Part shown: positions 47,201-55,900 of the stretch, in pieces
Layout of the letters: each line of letters opens with the position of its first letter
Position numbering within the stretch: position 1 is the first letter of the stretch
Assembly (NCBI RefSeq): GCF_051020765.1
Contig: NC_134937.1
Coordinates: forward strand, 17,228,947 to 17,292,946
Direction of reading: 5' to 3'
Source of the DNA: Lasioglossum baleicum
Lineage: Eukaryota > Arthropoda > Insecta > Hymenoptera > Halictidae
Length of the DNA: 64,000 bases
The notes under the pieces: model-generated
Seen by the model: only the letters and a program-made list of their open reading frames with translations
Told to the model about the DNA's origin: nothing
The model's database searches: none
Program-made: the position numbers and the translations under genes

Positions 47201-47806
47201 TGACAAACTCGAACGTCCGTATGAACCTCAAAAAATGTTTTTCCTCACTCAACCCCTCGTAGATTCCACGATCGAAGCTTCTGCTTTACATTGGTCCCCT
47301 GGAACTCGATGTGCCAATTTTTTGGTCGATTTATAGTGTCCGGAAGGAGACCCGGGCTCTTGCATTTTCGGTAGTCAGCAATTTCGAGGAGTCTCAGAGG
47401 CTCGATTTCGTTCAGTGAATTCGCACAATGCAGCAGTTCACCCAAAGGTGGAGTTTCTTTTGGGAAAAAGACTTGCGAAGGGGATGCTGGAAGGCAAAAA
47501 GAGAGAGAAAAGAGGGAGAGGCAGATAAAGACTATAGAATGTACGTCTCGATGGCGATGGTAGTAGATAGCTGGAATTGGACAAGTAGGAAACGGTCAGA
47601 GGATCAGTTTAACCGGGGTTTTGCTGGGAATGTTTCAGGGGCAGGAACCGCAGGCGGGGCACACGGACACGCCGCAGGAAAGGGTGGACAAGATCTTCGA
47701 TTTCATGGACAAGAACCACGACAACAGGCTGACGCTGGAGGAGTTCCGGGAGGCCAGCAAGGCCGACCCGAGGATCGTGCAGGCTCTGTCGTTGGACTAC
47801 GCGTAA
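14181..47806 (+). CDS. Frq: Frequenin/NCS-1-family neuronal calcium sensor, complete, seven coding exons
   Basis: CDS is join(14181..14244, 39270..39294, 39685..39733, 39801..39890, 41956..42034, 42947..43035, 47639..47806), 564 nt, 187 aa plus stop; every junction is GT-AG and in phase. Frequenins are Ca2+-myristoyl switch proteins acting at presynaptic membranes on neurotransmitter release, Ca2+ channels, PI4-kinase and Ric8 (family knowledge). Visible features: MGKKNS start (G2 myristoylated, S6); degenerate EF1 with CPNG at 38-41; EF2 loop 73-84 (D73, N75, D77, T79, E81, E84); EF3 loop 109-120 (D109, D111, D113, F115, T117, E120); EF4 loop 156-167 (D156, N158, D160, R162, T164, E167). Pocket tryptophans W30 and W103 are kept. 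Length equals fly frequenin. Many residues differ from the common insect form (N14, K19, D25, E29, R42, V47, Y56, M66, A68, Y72, E130, I132, H140, N161, C-terminal DYA), suggesting a diverged paralogue. Family assignment is secure; which paralogue is not. Confidence 0.95.
14517..14770. repeat. Frq: AT-rich degenerate tandem repeat in the start of intron 1
   Basis: Repeated variants of TACAATGGAGTACAATTGTAAAATACA and of ACAATGTAATTC occur, with about 63-bp spacing between the two clearest units (14630 and 14692). Palindromic TTACAATTGAATTAC-like pieces recur throughout. Confidence 0.65.
14913..14930. mobile_element. GACTGCGG-family MITE, single right arm
   Basis: GCGTGAAATCCGCAGTTTA, a one-arm match to the dispersed family end. 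Confidence 0.45.
18238..18278. mobile_element. GACTGCGG-family MITE, right arm with subterminal part
   Basis: GATGCAGATAATTTTTATTT is followed by GCATAAAGACCCACAGTT. It matches the roughly 40-bp end shared by the 8.9-, 52.1- and 63.5-kb copies. Confidence 0.55.
18975..19780 (+). mobile_element. piggyBac-like relic, 5' portion
   Basis: The TTAA at 18975-18978 is followed by CACTAGAACTACC, the typical start of many piggyBac-like elements. Inverted subterminal motifs ACCAGTCAAAAT and ATTTTGACTGGT follow at about 18994 and 19166. A broken acidic frame (including SSSSEDEHESN, about 19635-19672) resembles the acidic N terminus of piggyBac-type transposases. It is interrupted by stops and a frameshift, no catalytic region remains, and no clear 3' end was found. 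Confidence 0.6.
25384..25585. mobile_element. GACTGCGG-family MITE
   Basis: Two left ends lie in series (GACTGCGAATTTTATG at 25384; GACTGCGGATTCT at 25415 after TA). The inverted right end GCATAAACATCCGCAGTC is at 25568-25585. Confidence 0.7.
26973..27173. mobile_element. GACTGCGG-family MITE, 201 bp
   Basis: Left end GACTGCGGATTTTATGCA is preceded by TA. The inverted right end GCATAAAAATTCGCAGTC lies at 27156-27173. There is no coding capacity. Confidence 0.75.
30233..30420. repeat. Fold-back element: near-perfect hairpin with arms of about 75-80 bp
   Basis: The left arm (30233-30309) and right arm (30339-30420) are inverted copies that are near-identical over their inner 64 bp, apart from a 2-bp indel; the outer ends diverge. 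The loop is about 29 bp. The outer arm sequence CGCTTATATTAAAATGCAC recurs inside the mariner-type element at 32524-32863, so the arms appear to derive from that element's internal region. Confidence 0.85.
30450..30480. mobile_element. Solo right end of the hAT-type element
   Basis: Thirty-one bases identical to 287-317, the right terminus of the first element, ending CCCTACTCTG. No left end is identifiable nearby. Confidence 0.7.
31171..31187. mobile_element. GACTGCGG-family MITE, single right arm
   Basis: GCATGGAATCCGCAGTC, a one-arm match to the family end. Confidence 0.45.
31251..31355. mobile_element. Left part of a TTAA-type MITE, second copy
   Basis: After TTAA (31247-31250) about 100 bp run parallel to 33842-33945, sharing CCGGAA, TAATTG, GTAC and AGAAA blocks. 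The right end is uncertain. Confidence 0.55.
32524..32863. mobile_element. Mariner-type MITE, 340 bp, TA-flanked
   Basis: The ends are inverted repeats of about 75 bp opening CAGTGAGCCACGAAAGTATT. TA lies on both sides (32522-32523, 32864-32865). No transposase frame is present. Confidence 0.85.
33842..34060. mobile_element. TTAA-flanked MITE, 219 bp
   Basis: TTAA stands at 33838-33841 and 34061-34064. Ends CACTTTATCTACCGG and, inverted, CACATTACCGACCGG form terminal repeats. TTAA duplication is the piggyBac signature. Related sequence occurs at 31251 and 41514. Confidence 0.72.
37301..37346. mobile_element. GACTGCGG-family MITE, single left arm
   Basis: GGATCTTT is followed by CAAAATAAAAATTGCCTGCA, matching the left arm and its subterminal part. 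No right arm was found. Confidence 0.4.
39270..39294 (+). CDS. Frq: Frequenin-like gene, coding exon 2 (25-nt microexon)
   Basis: Completes F22, encodes TEDEIRE and gives the first two bases of W30, matching the family segment TYFTEKEIRQW. The acceptor is a pyrimidine-rich tract ending in TTTCAG at 39269; the donor is GTGAGT at 39295. Phases (1 in, 2 out) agree exactly with exons 1 and 3. Without it the exon 1 to exon 3 join is out of frame and loses the first helix. Confidence 0.93.
39295..39684 (+). other. Frq: Intron 2 (390 bp)
   Basis: Contains a TTAA-flanked MITE at 39509-39623, ending 61 bp before exon 3. Nothing else recognised. Confidence 0.93.
39509..39623. mobile_element. TTAA-flanked MITE, 115 bp, inside intron 2
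   Basis: TTAA stands at 39505-39508 and 39624-39627. The terminal repeats CGCTAAACCTAC and GTAGGTTTAGCG are perfect inverted copies. The element makes up about 30% of the intron. Confidence 0.85.
39685..39733 (+). CDS. Frq: Frequenin-like gene, coding exon 3
   Basis: Completes W30 and encodes H31-Q46, including the degenerate EF1 segment KDCPNG. Acceptor TGTTTAG ends at 39684. The donor used in the model is GTATTT at 39734, giving the family join TEQ-VFIKIY. A second donor, GTATGT at 39746, lies 12 nt downstream and would add VFKK in frame. Confidence 0.95.
39734..39800 (+). other. Frq: Intron 3 (67 bp)
   Basis: Very short GT-AG intron. Its first 12 nt (GTATTTAAAAAG) would become coding (VFKK) if the second donor at 39746 were used. 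Confidence 0.9.
39801..39890 (+). CDS. Frq: Frequenin-like gene, coding exon 4
   Basis: Thirty codons, residues V47-S76, phase 0 at both ends. Carries the KIYKQFYPQGDPSKF segment and the first four positions of the EF2 loop (D73-S76). Acceptor ATTCCAG ends at 39800; donor GTAAGT at 39891. Confidence 0.97.
41013..41047. mobile_element. GACTGCGG-family MITE, single right arm in intron 4
   Basis: CAATTTTTATCTTGCGTAAA followed by GATCCGTCGA, a decayed match to the family right end. Confidence 0.4.
41259..41427. mobile_element. Stowaway-like MITE in intron 4
   Basis: The left end CTCCCTCTGTCCCATAATAA follows TA. The right end TTATGGGGCAGAGGGAG is its inverted copy with one mismatch. An additional perfect inverted copy of the first part (TACTATTATTATGGGACA) lies at about 41380-41397, so the element is internally nested. 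Confidence 0.75.
41514..41552. mobile_element. Right end of the 33842-type TTAA MITE
   Basis: AATAATCGCCGGTAGGTAAT parallels the right end at 34040-34060. The flanking TTAA has decayed and the left end is not located. Confidence 0.5.
41956..42034 (+). CDS. Frq: Frequenin-like gene, coding exon 5
   Basis: Encodes D77-H102 plus the first base of W103. Completes the EF2 loop (DGTIEFEEF) and the diagnostic ALSVTSRGDLDEKLH linker. Acceptor CTCTTGCAG ends at 41955; donor GTGAGT at 42035. Confidence 0.97.
42035..42946 (+). other. Frq: Intron 5 (912 bp)
   Basis: AT-rich and without a recognised feature. A TTAACGCTGAGCCTGCC string at 42090 resembles the end of the intron-2 MITE, but no partner end was found. 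Confidence 0.9.
42947..43035 (+). CDS. Frq: Frequenin-like gene, coding exon 6
   Basis: Completes W103 and encodes A104-I132, including the whole EF3 loop DVDNDGFITRDE (109-120). Acceptor TTGGTTTCAG ends at 42946; donor GTGAGT at 43036, phase 0. Confidence 0.97.
43036..47638 (+). other. Frq: Intron 6 (4,603 bp)
   Basis: Contains a direct duplication (about 43315-43395 and 43443-43525). An ATACAGGGTG string at 43720 resembles common insect transposon ends, and a short acidic minus-strand frame lies at about 43760-43830. Otherwise there is featureless CG-rich sequence. Confidence 0.88.
43315..43525. repeat. Frq: Tandem direct duplication in intron 6 (about 128-bp period)
   Basis: CCATTCGATCGTGCAAAA recurs at about 43315 and 43443, each followed by AACAATCAAGAT, then CATTCGG and CTC. 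The copies have diverged by substitutions and small indels. Confidence 0.75.
47639..47806 (+). CDS. Frq: Frequenin-like gene, terminal coding exon 7
   Basis: Encodes G133-A187 and the TAA stop (47804-47806). Contains the TPQERVDKIF helix, the EF4 loop DKNHDNRLTLEE (156-167) and the C-terminal KADPRIVQALSL helix. The usual frequenin ending with glycines is replaced by DYA. Acceptor GTTTCAG ends at 47638. Confidence 0.97.
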   Translation, partial: GQEPQAGHTDTPQERVDKIFDFMDKNHDNRLTLEEFREASKADPRIVQALSLDYA

Positions 47807-48598
47807 TGGGAGAGAATTGGTTCTGTCCGTTCCCTCGTTGAGAGAACAGAGGAGGATCGAGGACAAGGATAACCTCGACTGCTAAGGATAAGGATGAGCG
47901 AGGAACCGCGCGATCGATCACGCGCGACCAGGTACCTACGTACACCGCCTCTCGATACGCTAAACGACGCCGAACGACGTCGACAAGACGACGCGACACG
48001 GCAAATCGCATTTTTCGAAACACTTCTCTTTATCCTTCTCTTCTCGCAGACAAACGGTTTTATTCCTATTGGCACGGCCGTTACCGTTCCGACGACCGTG
48101 CGACGATATTCTTAGGACTCGTAGATGTTTCAAAGAGTAGCGGAAGTCGAGTAGCCGCCGATCTATCCTAGCTCTTCGTGCTCGACTCTCGATCCTTTCG
48201 TACGAACGACGCCGGCGAACACCTCGAACACATCGTGCGAATTGTGAACGGTGAACTCTGCAGAGAGCAGTCCGCGAAAATCGCGGACGCACGGCTATTT
48301 CAATTCGACGGTGCTCGCAAAAATGCGGGAAAAAGCGCTTCCCTGTCGGGGAAATATTCCGTCGGAATCGCGAACGCCGATCGTCGAGAGATTGTTTAGA
48401 ATGTGTGCTAAAAACGGGGGAACAGTTTTGTGTACACTGTCCGGGACGAAATTGCACGCTTCTCTTTCGGTTCGGTTGTTGTAGACGCAACTGTTGTTTT
48501 CTCTAGCGAAATGGTTGATATAATATTTTCTCTATACGCGTTTCACGATTGTGTTATTCATGGAGTGGTTTCTCGGTACGGAGACACAAATGTTCGTA

Positions 48599-48828
48599 GA
48601 CCGCGGATCCTTGTGAAAATTAAAAATTGTAACTTTGAAAAACCAAAGTTGAATGAAAATTGAATTTGGCTATGATTGAAAGAAATTTCCACTCTTAAAT
48701 TCTTTTAATGTTTTAACAGTTTGAATCGGCGCCAGCTCATTTCCTTCATGAATGCATCAAGTCCGTGTTCTACTTATAATCGACGCCGACGTGCACTGAA
48801 CTCGCGTTCTGCACAAAGATCCGCGGCC
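48599..48828. mobile_element. GACTGCGG-family MITE, 230 bp
   Basis: Left end GACCGCGGATCC follows TA. The inverted right end GCACAAAGATCCGCGGCC is at 48811-48828. Confidence 0.65.
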
Positions 48829-51800
48829 TGGTTGCACCGGCAAACGACCGATCCGTCGAACGAGATATTTTTCGCGAGAGATAGCGGAGATCCGATGGAA
48901 TCATGGAGAGAAACGATAACGACACCGTTTCGAGAGAACTGTGCTGTCGCGCGGTTCCCACGACGCGACGCGACGCGGCGTTCGCTGGAGGAAACGAGAT
49001 ATCCCGGGGATTAAAGTTGAAGCAACGTTGGCCAAAGGGAGGAAGTACTCGTCGAGGATAGACGAGTGCAATTGCGTTGGCCGCTTATCGATCGGACCCC
49101 CGAACGCTTATGCGTTCAGCTTCACCCGGAAGATTTATCTGGGATCGGCGCATCGAGTGCACCGGGTGAAGCGAGAAATTTCTCGCCTGATCCGGCGAAC
49201 GAATCAAATATATTAGGTCAACTCGTTCTTTCTGTCTGTTCAAGAAAATATTGAACGCTCGAGTGCCCACAGGCCGACCTAATACTTTCCGATACGGTCG
49301 AAGGGTTGAAAGAAAGGGGAACGGAAGGGCGGCGATGAAAGAGGCTGGGAAGTGATTAAAGTAAGAGGGAAGTGGGAAGGCCGAGCGTTTCCCGAAGCGG
49401 TTTTCGCTCGCGGCCGCGCGTGGGCGGAACGGAATCCAGCGGATTCGTGGGCAGAATGTAACAGAAAGAAGACTCGAACTTTCCCCGGGGCAGAAATATA
49501 CGAGGAACGGGCTGCCGCGGATCGGCCGACTAAATTTTCCCGACCTTTCAACCGGCACGCGCTAATGCCCGTTCTCTCCACGTTTTTCCGTTTCTCGGTG
49601 CTCGGTTCCTGCCCCGAGCAAGACAATTTCGCTCTCCTTTCTCTTCTCGCGCCTCGTCTCGCGCCCGCGAACACTCAGTATTTCCGGAGCTTGCAAATTT
49701 CATTTCCATTTGCGCGATCAATGCTCCTTACGACGCCAGAACAACCAATTGCGAGTCGAGTTCTTCCGTGGAATCGCGCGATGTTCCAGGAGAATGCTGC
49801 TGTTGTTGGTGCATTCAAAGCTTGCTGTTTCCTTGCCGATCGATCGGGGAAACACGTGCCGTTTATCGCGCGTGAACACCCTCGGCGAACAACGTAAATT
49901 ATTGTTTGAGACTTCAAATAAGCCTGTAAGTGAGCCATTTTCTTATGTTCTGCTCTTTCTGGCCATTAGAACTTCGATCATATTATCCATCGATTGGAAT
50001 ATTTCGTAAGGAAATGCAAGATAAATCGTGTTTGAATTACCGTGGGACAAAAGCGTGTACCGGACAGACTTGCTCATTCCGTTTCGGTTTTTCCGTCGCA
50101 TTATGTATTTACCGCGGCCCGAGGCAGCCCGTCCCTTTAAAGAATCATTCGACAGCATTACGCTTTAAACGAGCTTCCAGCAGACGAAGGCTCGTTAAAA
50201 ATTCAAGGCTCGACAGCCAGCAGCTTTCGGGGACAACAAAAACGAGAAGCAAAGATAGATAGACGGAGACAGAGGGACGAAGGGAAGCTACTTGTTCGGT
50301 TCTCCGGTATTCGGTTCGCCGATCGTAAAACTGTACGGGAAACATTCCGCGATGTCGGCCTCCTCCGTTCCGCTCTTTTGAACCTCTTCGAAACTCACGC
50401 GGAAAATCAGAATTTCAAATTCGCGAGACCCGACTGGGGGGTGGGAGGATTGTTTTGCAGGGCTGTTCAAACGGAAATTCAATGGAAATAACGAGCGGCG
50501 AATTGGAGAGTCCCGATTTACCCGGGGATCGTTGATCAAAAATTAAAACGACCGGTCGACGGCAAATAAAATTTTATCATGTTTTTCGACGCGAGGTCCA
50601 GATTCACGCGCGGTTCGTTAACAAGCGCCTCGTTGCCACGCTCGTTACATCTCGCGAGCTCCCATCCCCCGCAAACTGCTCTTTACAGTCGGACGTTCGT
50701 GCTTTTCTCGTCTCTCTACCAACTTGTCTCTTGGCCCTCTTCTTTGACCCTTCAAACAAAACCCCCGGCTATTTATTCCTGTGAGCTCTCTTCAACAATC
50801 TTTAAACATTCTTGCGGAAATGTCTCAGCGAGACTCCTTCGCTCTTCGCGTCTTCAAACGTTCCTTCTCGTAAATAAACTTCTTTCTTTGACTACTTATA
50901 TTCGAAAACTATACGAACACATTGAATGTTTCATAATCAATATTTTTTGAAATTGATCTTGCGCAACCATTCTTAAGCGTTCGACTGTACCATTGAATGT
51001 TGAAACCGCGTGGTTAATTATGCTTCAGCGAGGACGAGTGTGCTCGACGTTAAATAAAAAATTGCCATCCTTTCACGACGAGTATGCTCGACGGGAACAT
51101 CGAAAGGGTTGAGAAGCGTAGGAGGGTTAACTGCAGACCCTTGACACGAAACAGAAGTAATTATACGGCAAAGAACGAAACAGACGATTTTAAAATAGAA
51201 AGCTACACGAAAGAATAGTACAATTGTCGCAGAGTGGCAAATGCAACATTAGAAATTTCTTTTTTAAATTGACGAACGAAGCTGCAAAGTTGGCAAAATT
51301 GTAGAAAATTGCTGAACGAAGCTGCGGAAGAAACGCGAGCCTGTATCGGCGCTGGGCCGAGTCGAAAATTTTGGGCGATCGATGCTCGATTAAGCGAGAC
51401 TAATTGTTCGTTAACGAAATCGTGACGGAAGCGTGTCGGGTTCCGGTCCGGCGAAATTCTTTCGCGTGTTCGCCGAGTCGACAACGAAATGCACTCACCG
51501 TGGAAGGGTTAATTAAACGGCATCATGGGCCCGCGTTGTGCAGCGAGCGCCTTCGGGAGCAGCAATTAATCTCGAGCTCTTCCGTCCTAGAAATAATTCT
51601 CGGAGGAATTTCCGCCGCGCGTCACCGGCCAAAGGACACCTTTCGCCGTGCCGTAACCGTGCTATTTTTTCCTTCCCCCATAGCTCACCGTCTCCGGCGA
51701 ATTCCAACGAAGCGTGCCGTTAACACGCCGTTTTCTCTGTCAAAGTCAGCCCCGGCGTTCTATCTTCGCGAACGAAGAATCCTTGACTCGAATTCGCAAC

Positions 51801-52150
51801 GACCCTATTCTTCAACCTCGAAAATTACGTCTCCGGGACATCATGGGGCGCCAAACTTTATTACTGCGTCGCCGTTCAGACGTTTCCGGTCTGTTAGCCT
51901 ACAAAACGCCAAACAGAAGCAATTTATTCAGGACTGCAATTTTATTTGCATTTTTTGCGCCGTTCTTCGAGAACGAATTCTTTATCACATTGCAAATGTG
52001 AATAATTACAAGGTGATTACAGTTGATTTGATCGATCGAGCCATTTCTGACCGGGGTATTGCATTCGTGGCAAAAATGAGTAGAAGAGACATCAAATAAT
52101 ATTACCGATACATTATTTAATGATAATCCATTTTTATATTCTTTTCTCGT

Positions 52151-52192
52151 AATTGATGCAGACAAGTTTTATTTTGATGGATATCCGTAATC
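52151..52192. mobile_element. GACTGCGG-family MITE, right arm
   Basis: GATGCAGACAAGTTTTATTT then GGATATCCGTAATC and TA, matching the right-end consensus with changes. Confidence 0.45.
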
Positions 52193-52908
52193 TATTTATT
52201 ACATCTTCTCTTGCATTCCATACATAATAAGCAAGTTCTCGACAGTCTATCTGTCACTACAGAAATGAGTTTTCAAGGGATGAAAGAATACAGATTAGTT
52301 TATTTCCGGGCGTGACGCGTGCAGAGCACCCAGCGAGATTAAACAGGAAAGATCAAAATTAAATAGGGCGAGAGGTTAATTCGCTGAGCCGCCATTTTCT
52401 CCAAGAGCCAAGCCGCACCCCCATAAATCTCCACGCTCGTTTTCTCTGTTCTTTTCTGCCTTAATTCCGCAAATTGTTGCGCAGCAGCATCCTGTTATGG
52501 TACACACTGTTCGAACTGGTAAAACCACCCCCTTCGTGTCCAGCTCGCCCACTTCTCTCTGTAATCGGGCTGCCTAACGATCTTACGCAATGATAACGCG
52601 TGCACGCACGGCACGGGAATCCCAGAGAGAACACGCAGACTGTCTTGAATGCAATATTCGTAGATTGCATCCCTCGCTTTTCCACTTCGCGTTTTACGAT
52701 TCTCTCTGCCGCGAGTTACGATCCGGCTAATCCAAATACAGGACGATTACACATCCGGTGCGGCGCGGCATGATTAGCGTCGAGAGGTTCCCCGGTTAAT
52801 CGTTTCATGTATTATTTAGCAGGTTCGCTCCAAGTACGGTCGAAGTTCAAGCACCGTTTCAAAGAAAACTTGTTTCATTCCTCGGATAGCGAACCATTCT
52901 TATAATTA

Positions 52909-52940
52909 GACGGCGAATTTTTATGCAAGATAAAAATTCT
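52909..52940. mobile_element. GACTGCGG-family MITE, left arm
   Basis: GACGGCGAATTTTTATGCAA follows TA and is followed by GATAAAAATT, as in other left arms. No partner is close by. Confidence 0.5.
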
Positions 52941-55900
52941 GTGAATTAATTACGGGGTCTACGTACACATTTCTTTCCTTAACAATTTCCATGGGCTGGG
53001 AATAACACCACCTCTAAACGCCTTCAATATTTTCTTTGTAATTCTAATGGGACCGCAGCTCATTCTTTTAATTCACCAGAAACTGGCTAACGGAGATTTT
53101 GATGCTGCGGGTCACAATGGACCCGAACCTCGCTGTCAGAGGATTAACGTCGAGACTGGTAACTTTATTAAAATTCAGGAAGAAATATTGGACGTCCGAC
53201 ACTCGCGCAACCCTTCCGTGAAAATTCACCTCCCGCACTTTTTTAAAGTTTCATAGCTTCGGTAAATTAGTTCAAAGTAAATTACTGGACAGAGAATTTT
53301 ACGCCAAAAAACGAGAGCGTGATTTAAAAAAGTAAGAACATTAGAAGAACTCAATTTTAAATGAATTTCTGTTTCACTTAAGTTCGTTGAAAATTTCGAT
53401 GTTGCTGTCTACGAATTACACTTTGTCGAAAATATGAAAAATTCGTCGACGAAAGACGTGCTGTCGAAGTTGCAGAACTCTTTTGGAATTGCGCAACGCG
53501 CGGCAACGAGCACCGTACTCCAGAAACGCGGTTTCCGCGCACGAAATATCTCGAGCAGCCGAAACAGCCGAAAAACTGGCAACTCTTCTTCATCCTGGCG
53601 CAGCAGCCTTGTCGAGAAGTTTCCCTGAACTTTTCCTGATTTATGATGGCAACGCGGCGCGCATGTTTCGGGAAATTCATTGGTTGGCTGGTATCGTAAC
53701 GTCGAAGCGATCGGCCCCCGTTATTTTTCCAGGAGCGAACGCCCACGAACGTCGCCCACTATTCCACACACACACACACATACAAAAGTCTAGGAAGAAA
53801 ATTATCCGCGGATTAATCGAGCGTGGTGCGTGCCTAGATTAAAACCGTTCCGAAACTTCGAGAAAGGACGGGAACAACGAAGCGGATTTTCCCTCGTTCC
53901 TTGTAATTTCCCAGACTCCTTGCCCGGCTCCGAACATCCGGGGAATTGCTATTCTTGCGACAGGAGCTCCTGTTAGGGCTCGGGATAAATTTCGCAGAAC
54001 GTCGAGCACTAACTTTCCCCCGTTTTTAATTTTCCTAGAATTGTCTCGGAGGAAGTCGGAAAAAATACTATGGTTTTTCGATCCCTGTTTCTGGCTAGAT
54101 TTTTTACTTTGTTGTGAATTTGTTAATTTGTTCTTTCCAATATAATTTCTCGGGCCGCTTCGACGTGTGGCGCGATGTAATTTTTTGCTCGGGAAAATCT
54201 GTATGTCGGTCGTTGCGCATTCAAAGTTGGCTATCGGTCGGATCCGGCAAATATTTGACGATCAAACTGTTGTTCGCGCGAACGGACACACGCGATACCA
54301 TTCCTGGAACCCTTCGCGCAACTCTCATCGAAAAATCCCACGTATTGGCAGCGTTCCCATATTCTCAGCCATCCCCGCCTTCTTCTCCTTCTTCTTCTTC
54401 TTCTTCTACCCCCGTTCAGACCGATTTATCTTCGGTCCAACTTATTTTATTCGATTAACGGGACTACCGAACCGGCAGCCATAAAAATACCACCAGACCG
54501 AAGTTAATTTATTTAATGGAACCAAAACTGAGAGTTCGAAATTTATCGTACGATCACTTCATCTTCGCGGAGATCATAACTTGACACGCTCGATATATTA
54601 ACGGAACAGGATTCATCTTGAAGTTCCGACGAGTCATTACATGACTCGTAGCGGCAACGCCGTTCATTTTGAACCACCGTGCTCCGACAAACACGCGAAA
54701 CGATAAAATTGTCAAGGGAATGCAACAATATTGCTGTGATAGCTGTCGCGACACGAATCTGTGACAGGGTAGCATGTTTTAGCGGCAAATAACATGCTTT
54801 AACTGTAAGTTACGTTTTTGTATTTGTACCTTTCAAGTCTCGTTCTCACGTTATCGCCGGAATTTATTGTGACGATTTACTGTTGCCGCGCCGCCATTAC
54901 GATTTTGCAGCTGCTCGTTCAGAGGAAAATTGAAATTAACATTCTCTCAACTAAATATATATTCGCGTTCTACATCCATCGCAGGGGATAGAAGCCGGAT
55001 GCCTACTTTATCTTTCAATTGTCGGAATTTTTCTCCGGTTTTAAATTGCACCAGCCTATTTCTATTATAAATGCACAAGTCGCGACTGAATCGGCGAAAC
55101 TAGTCACTTAGTTCTATTTAAACAGACAAAAGGAAACTGCGAGGGAATAAGGGACGCGCGCCATCACTCTGTTTCGACTTTCCCGTGCACTTTCCTGGAA
55201 GCTGATCCTAATGCGACAGTTATCGAGACATTACCGTATTTACCGTAGCGGCGAGTTCGGCGTTTTCATCCGGAGATTAACGTCTCCGTTGGTTCGTATC
55301 GGCCGGTAGCCGGATCGTGGAAAGAAAATGGTTCTCGCGGCAGCGGAACGCTCGCGTGATACCTTTTCCGTGTCGATGGTCTTATGTAAATTCCAACGAA
55401 GCGATATAAAGCGACAGAGAAAAGAGAGAGAGAGAGAGTCAGCGAAAGGAGACACGGGGGCGAGTAAGCAGAGGGTAAACATCTGCGGCGGGGAAATGTG
55501 TGCGGGGGCTTCGAAATTGCCGATTCGCAGGGATCTTCTCTCGAATCTCGAATATTTCCCTTCGTTCCGTACAGTTTGCAGAACTCTCGTTGCCAGGCGA
55601 AACACGTCCGAGCAGATTCGTTGATTCTTTGCCTCGCTCGATAGCCTAACTCTAGCCTGTACCGCGGTTATCCAGGAACCTCAACCAGATTCTCCTTGAC
55701 CATCGAAAATTAACGTGCTGTCGATTGATTCGATTGTTGGCCCGAAGCGAGGAAACAATCTACACACGTGTGTTCCTTTATGTCTGCTTATTTTGCGAAT
55801 CCCTTCAATTTTAATGCACACTTCTAAATATACATATACGATTCCAATGAGATTCTCAGACATTTTGCGGACGTTGTCTGGCTAGGTTCTGATTAGAACT

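Noticed and set aside
47428..47841. 137-codon frame overlapping the last frequenin exon
   Set aside because: It reads exon 7 in the wrong frame and runs into intron 6.
51404..52099. 231-codon + strand frame
   Set aside because: No recognisable domain. The tail overlaps AT-rich repeat-like sequence, and it is consistent with chance in CG-rich DNA.
53047..53256. 69-codon + strand frame with protein-like composition
   Set aside because: No splice partners or family resemblance. Includes a GGGTC/GACCC palindrome typical of repeat debris.
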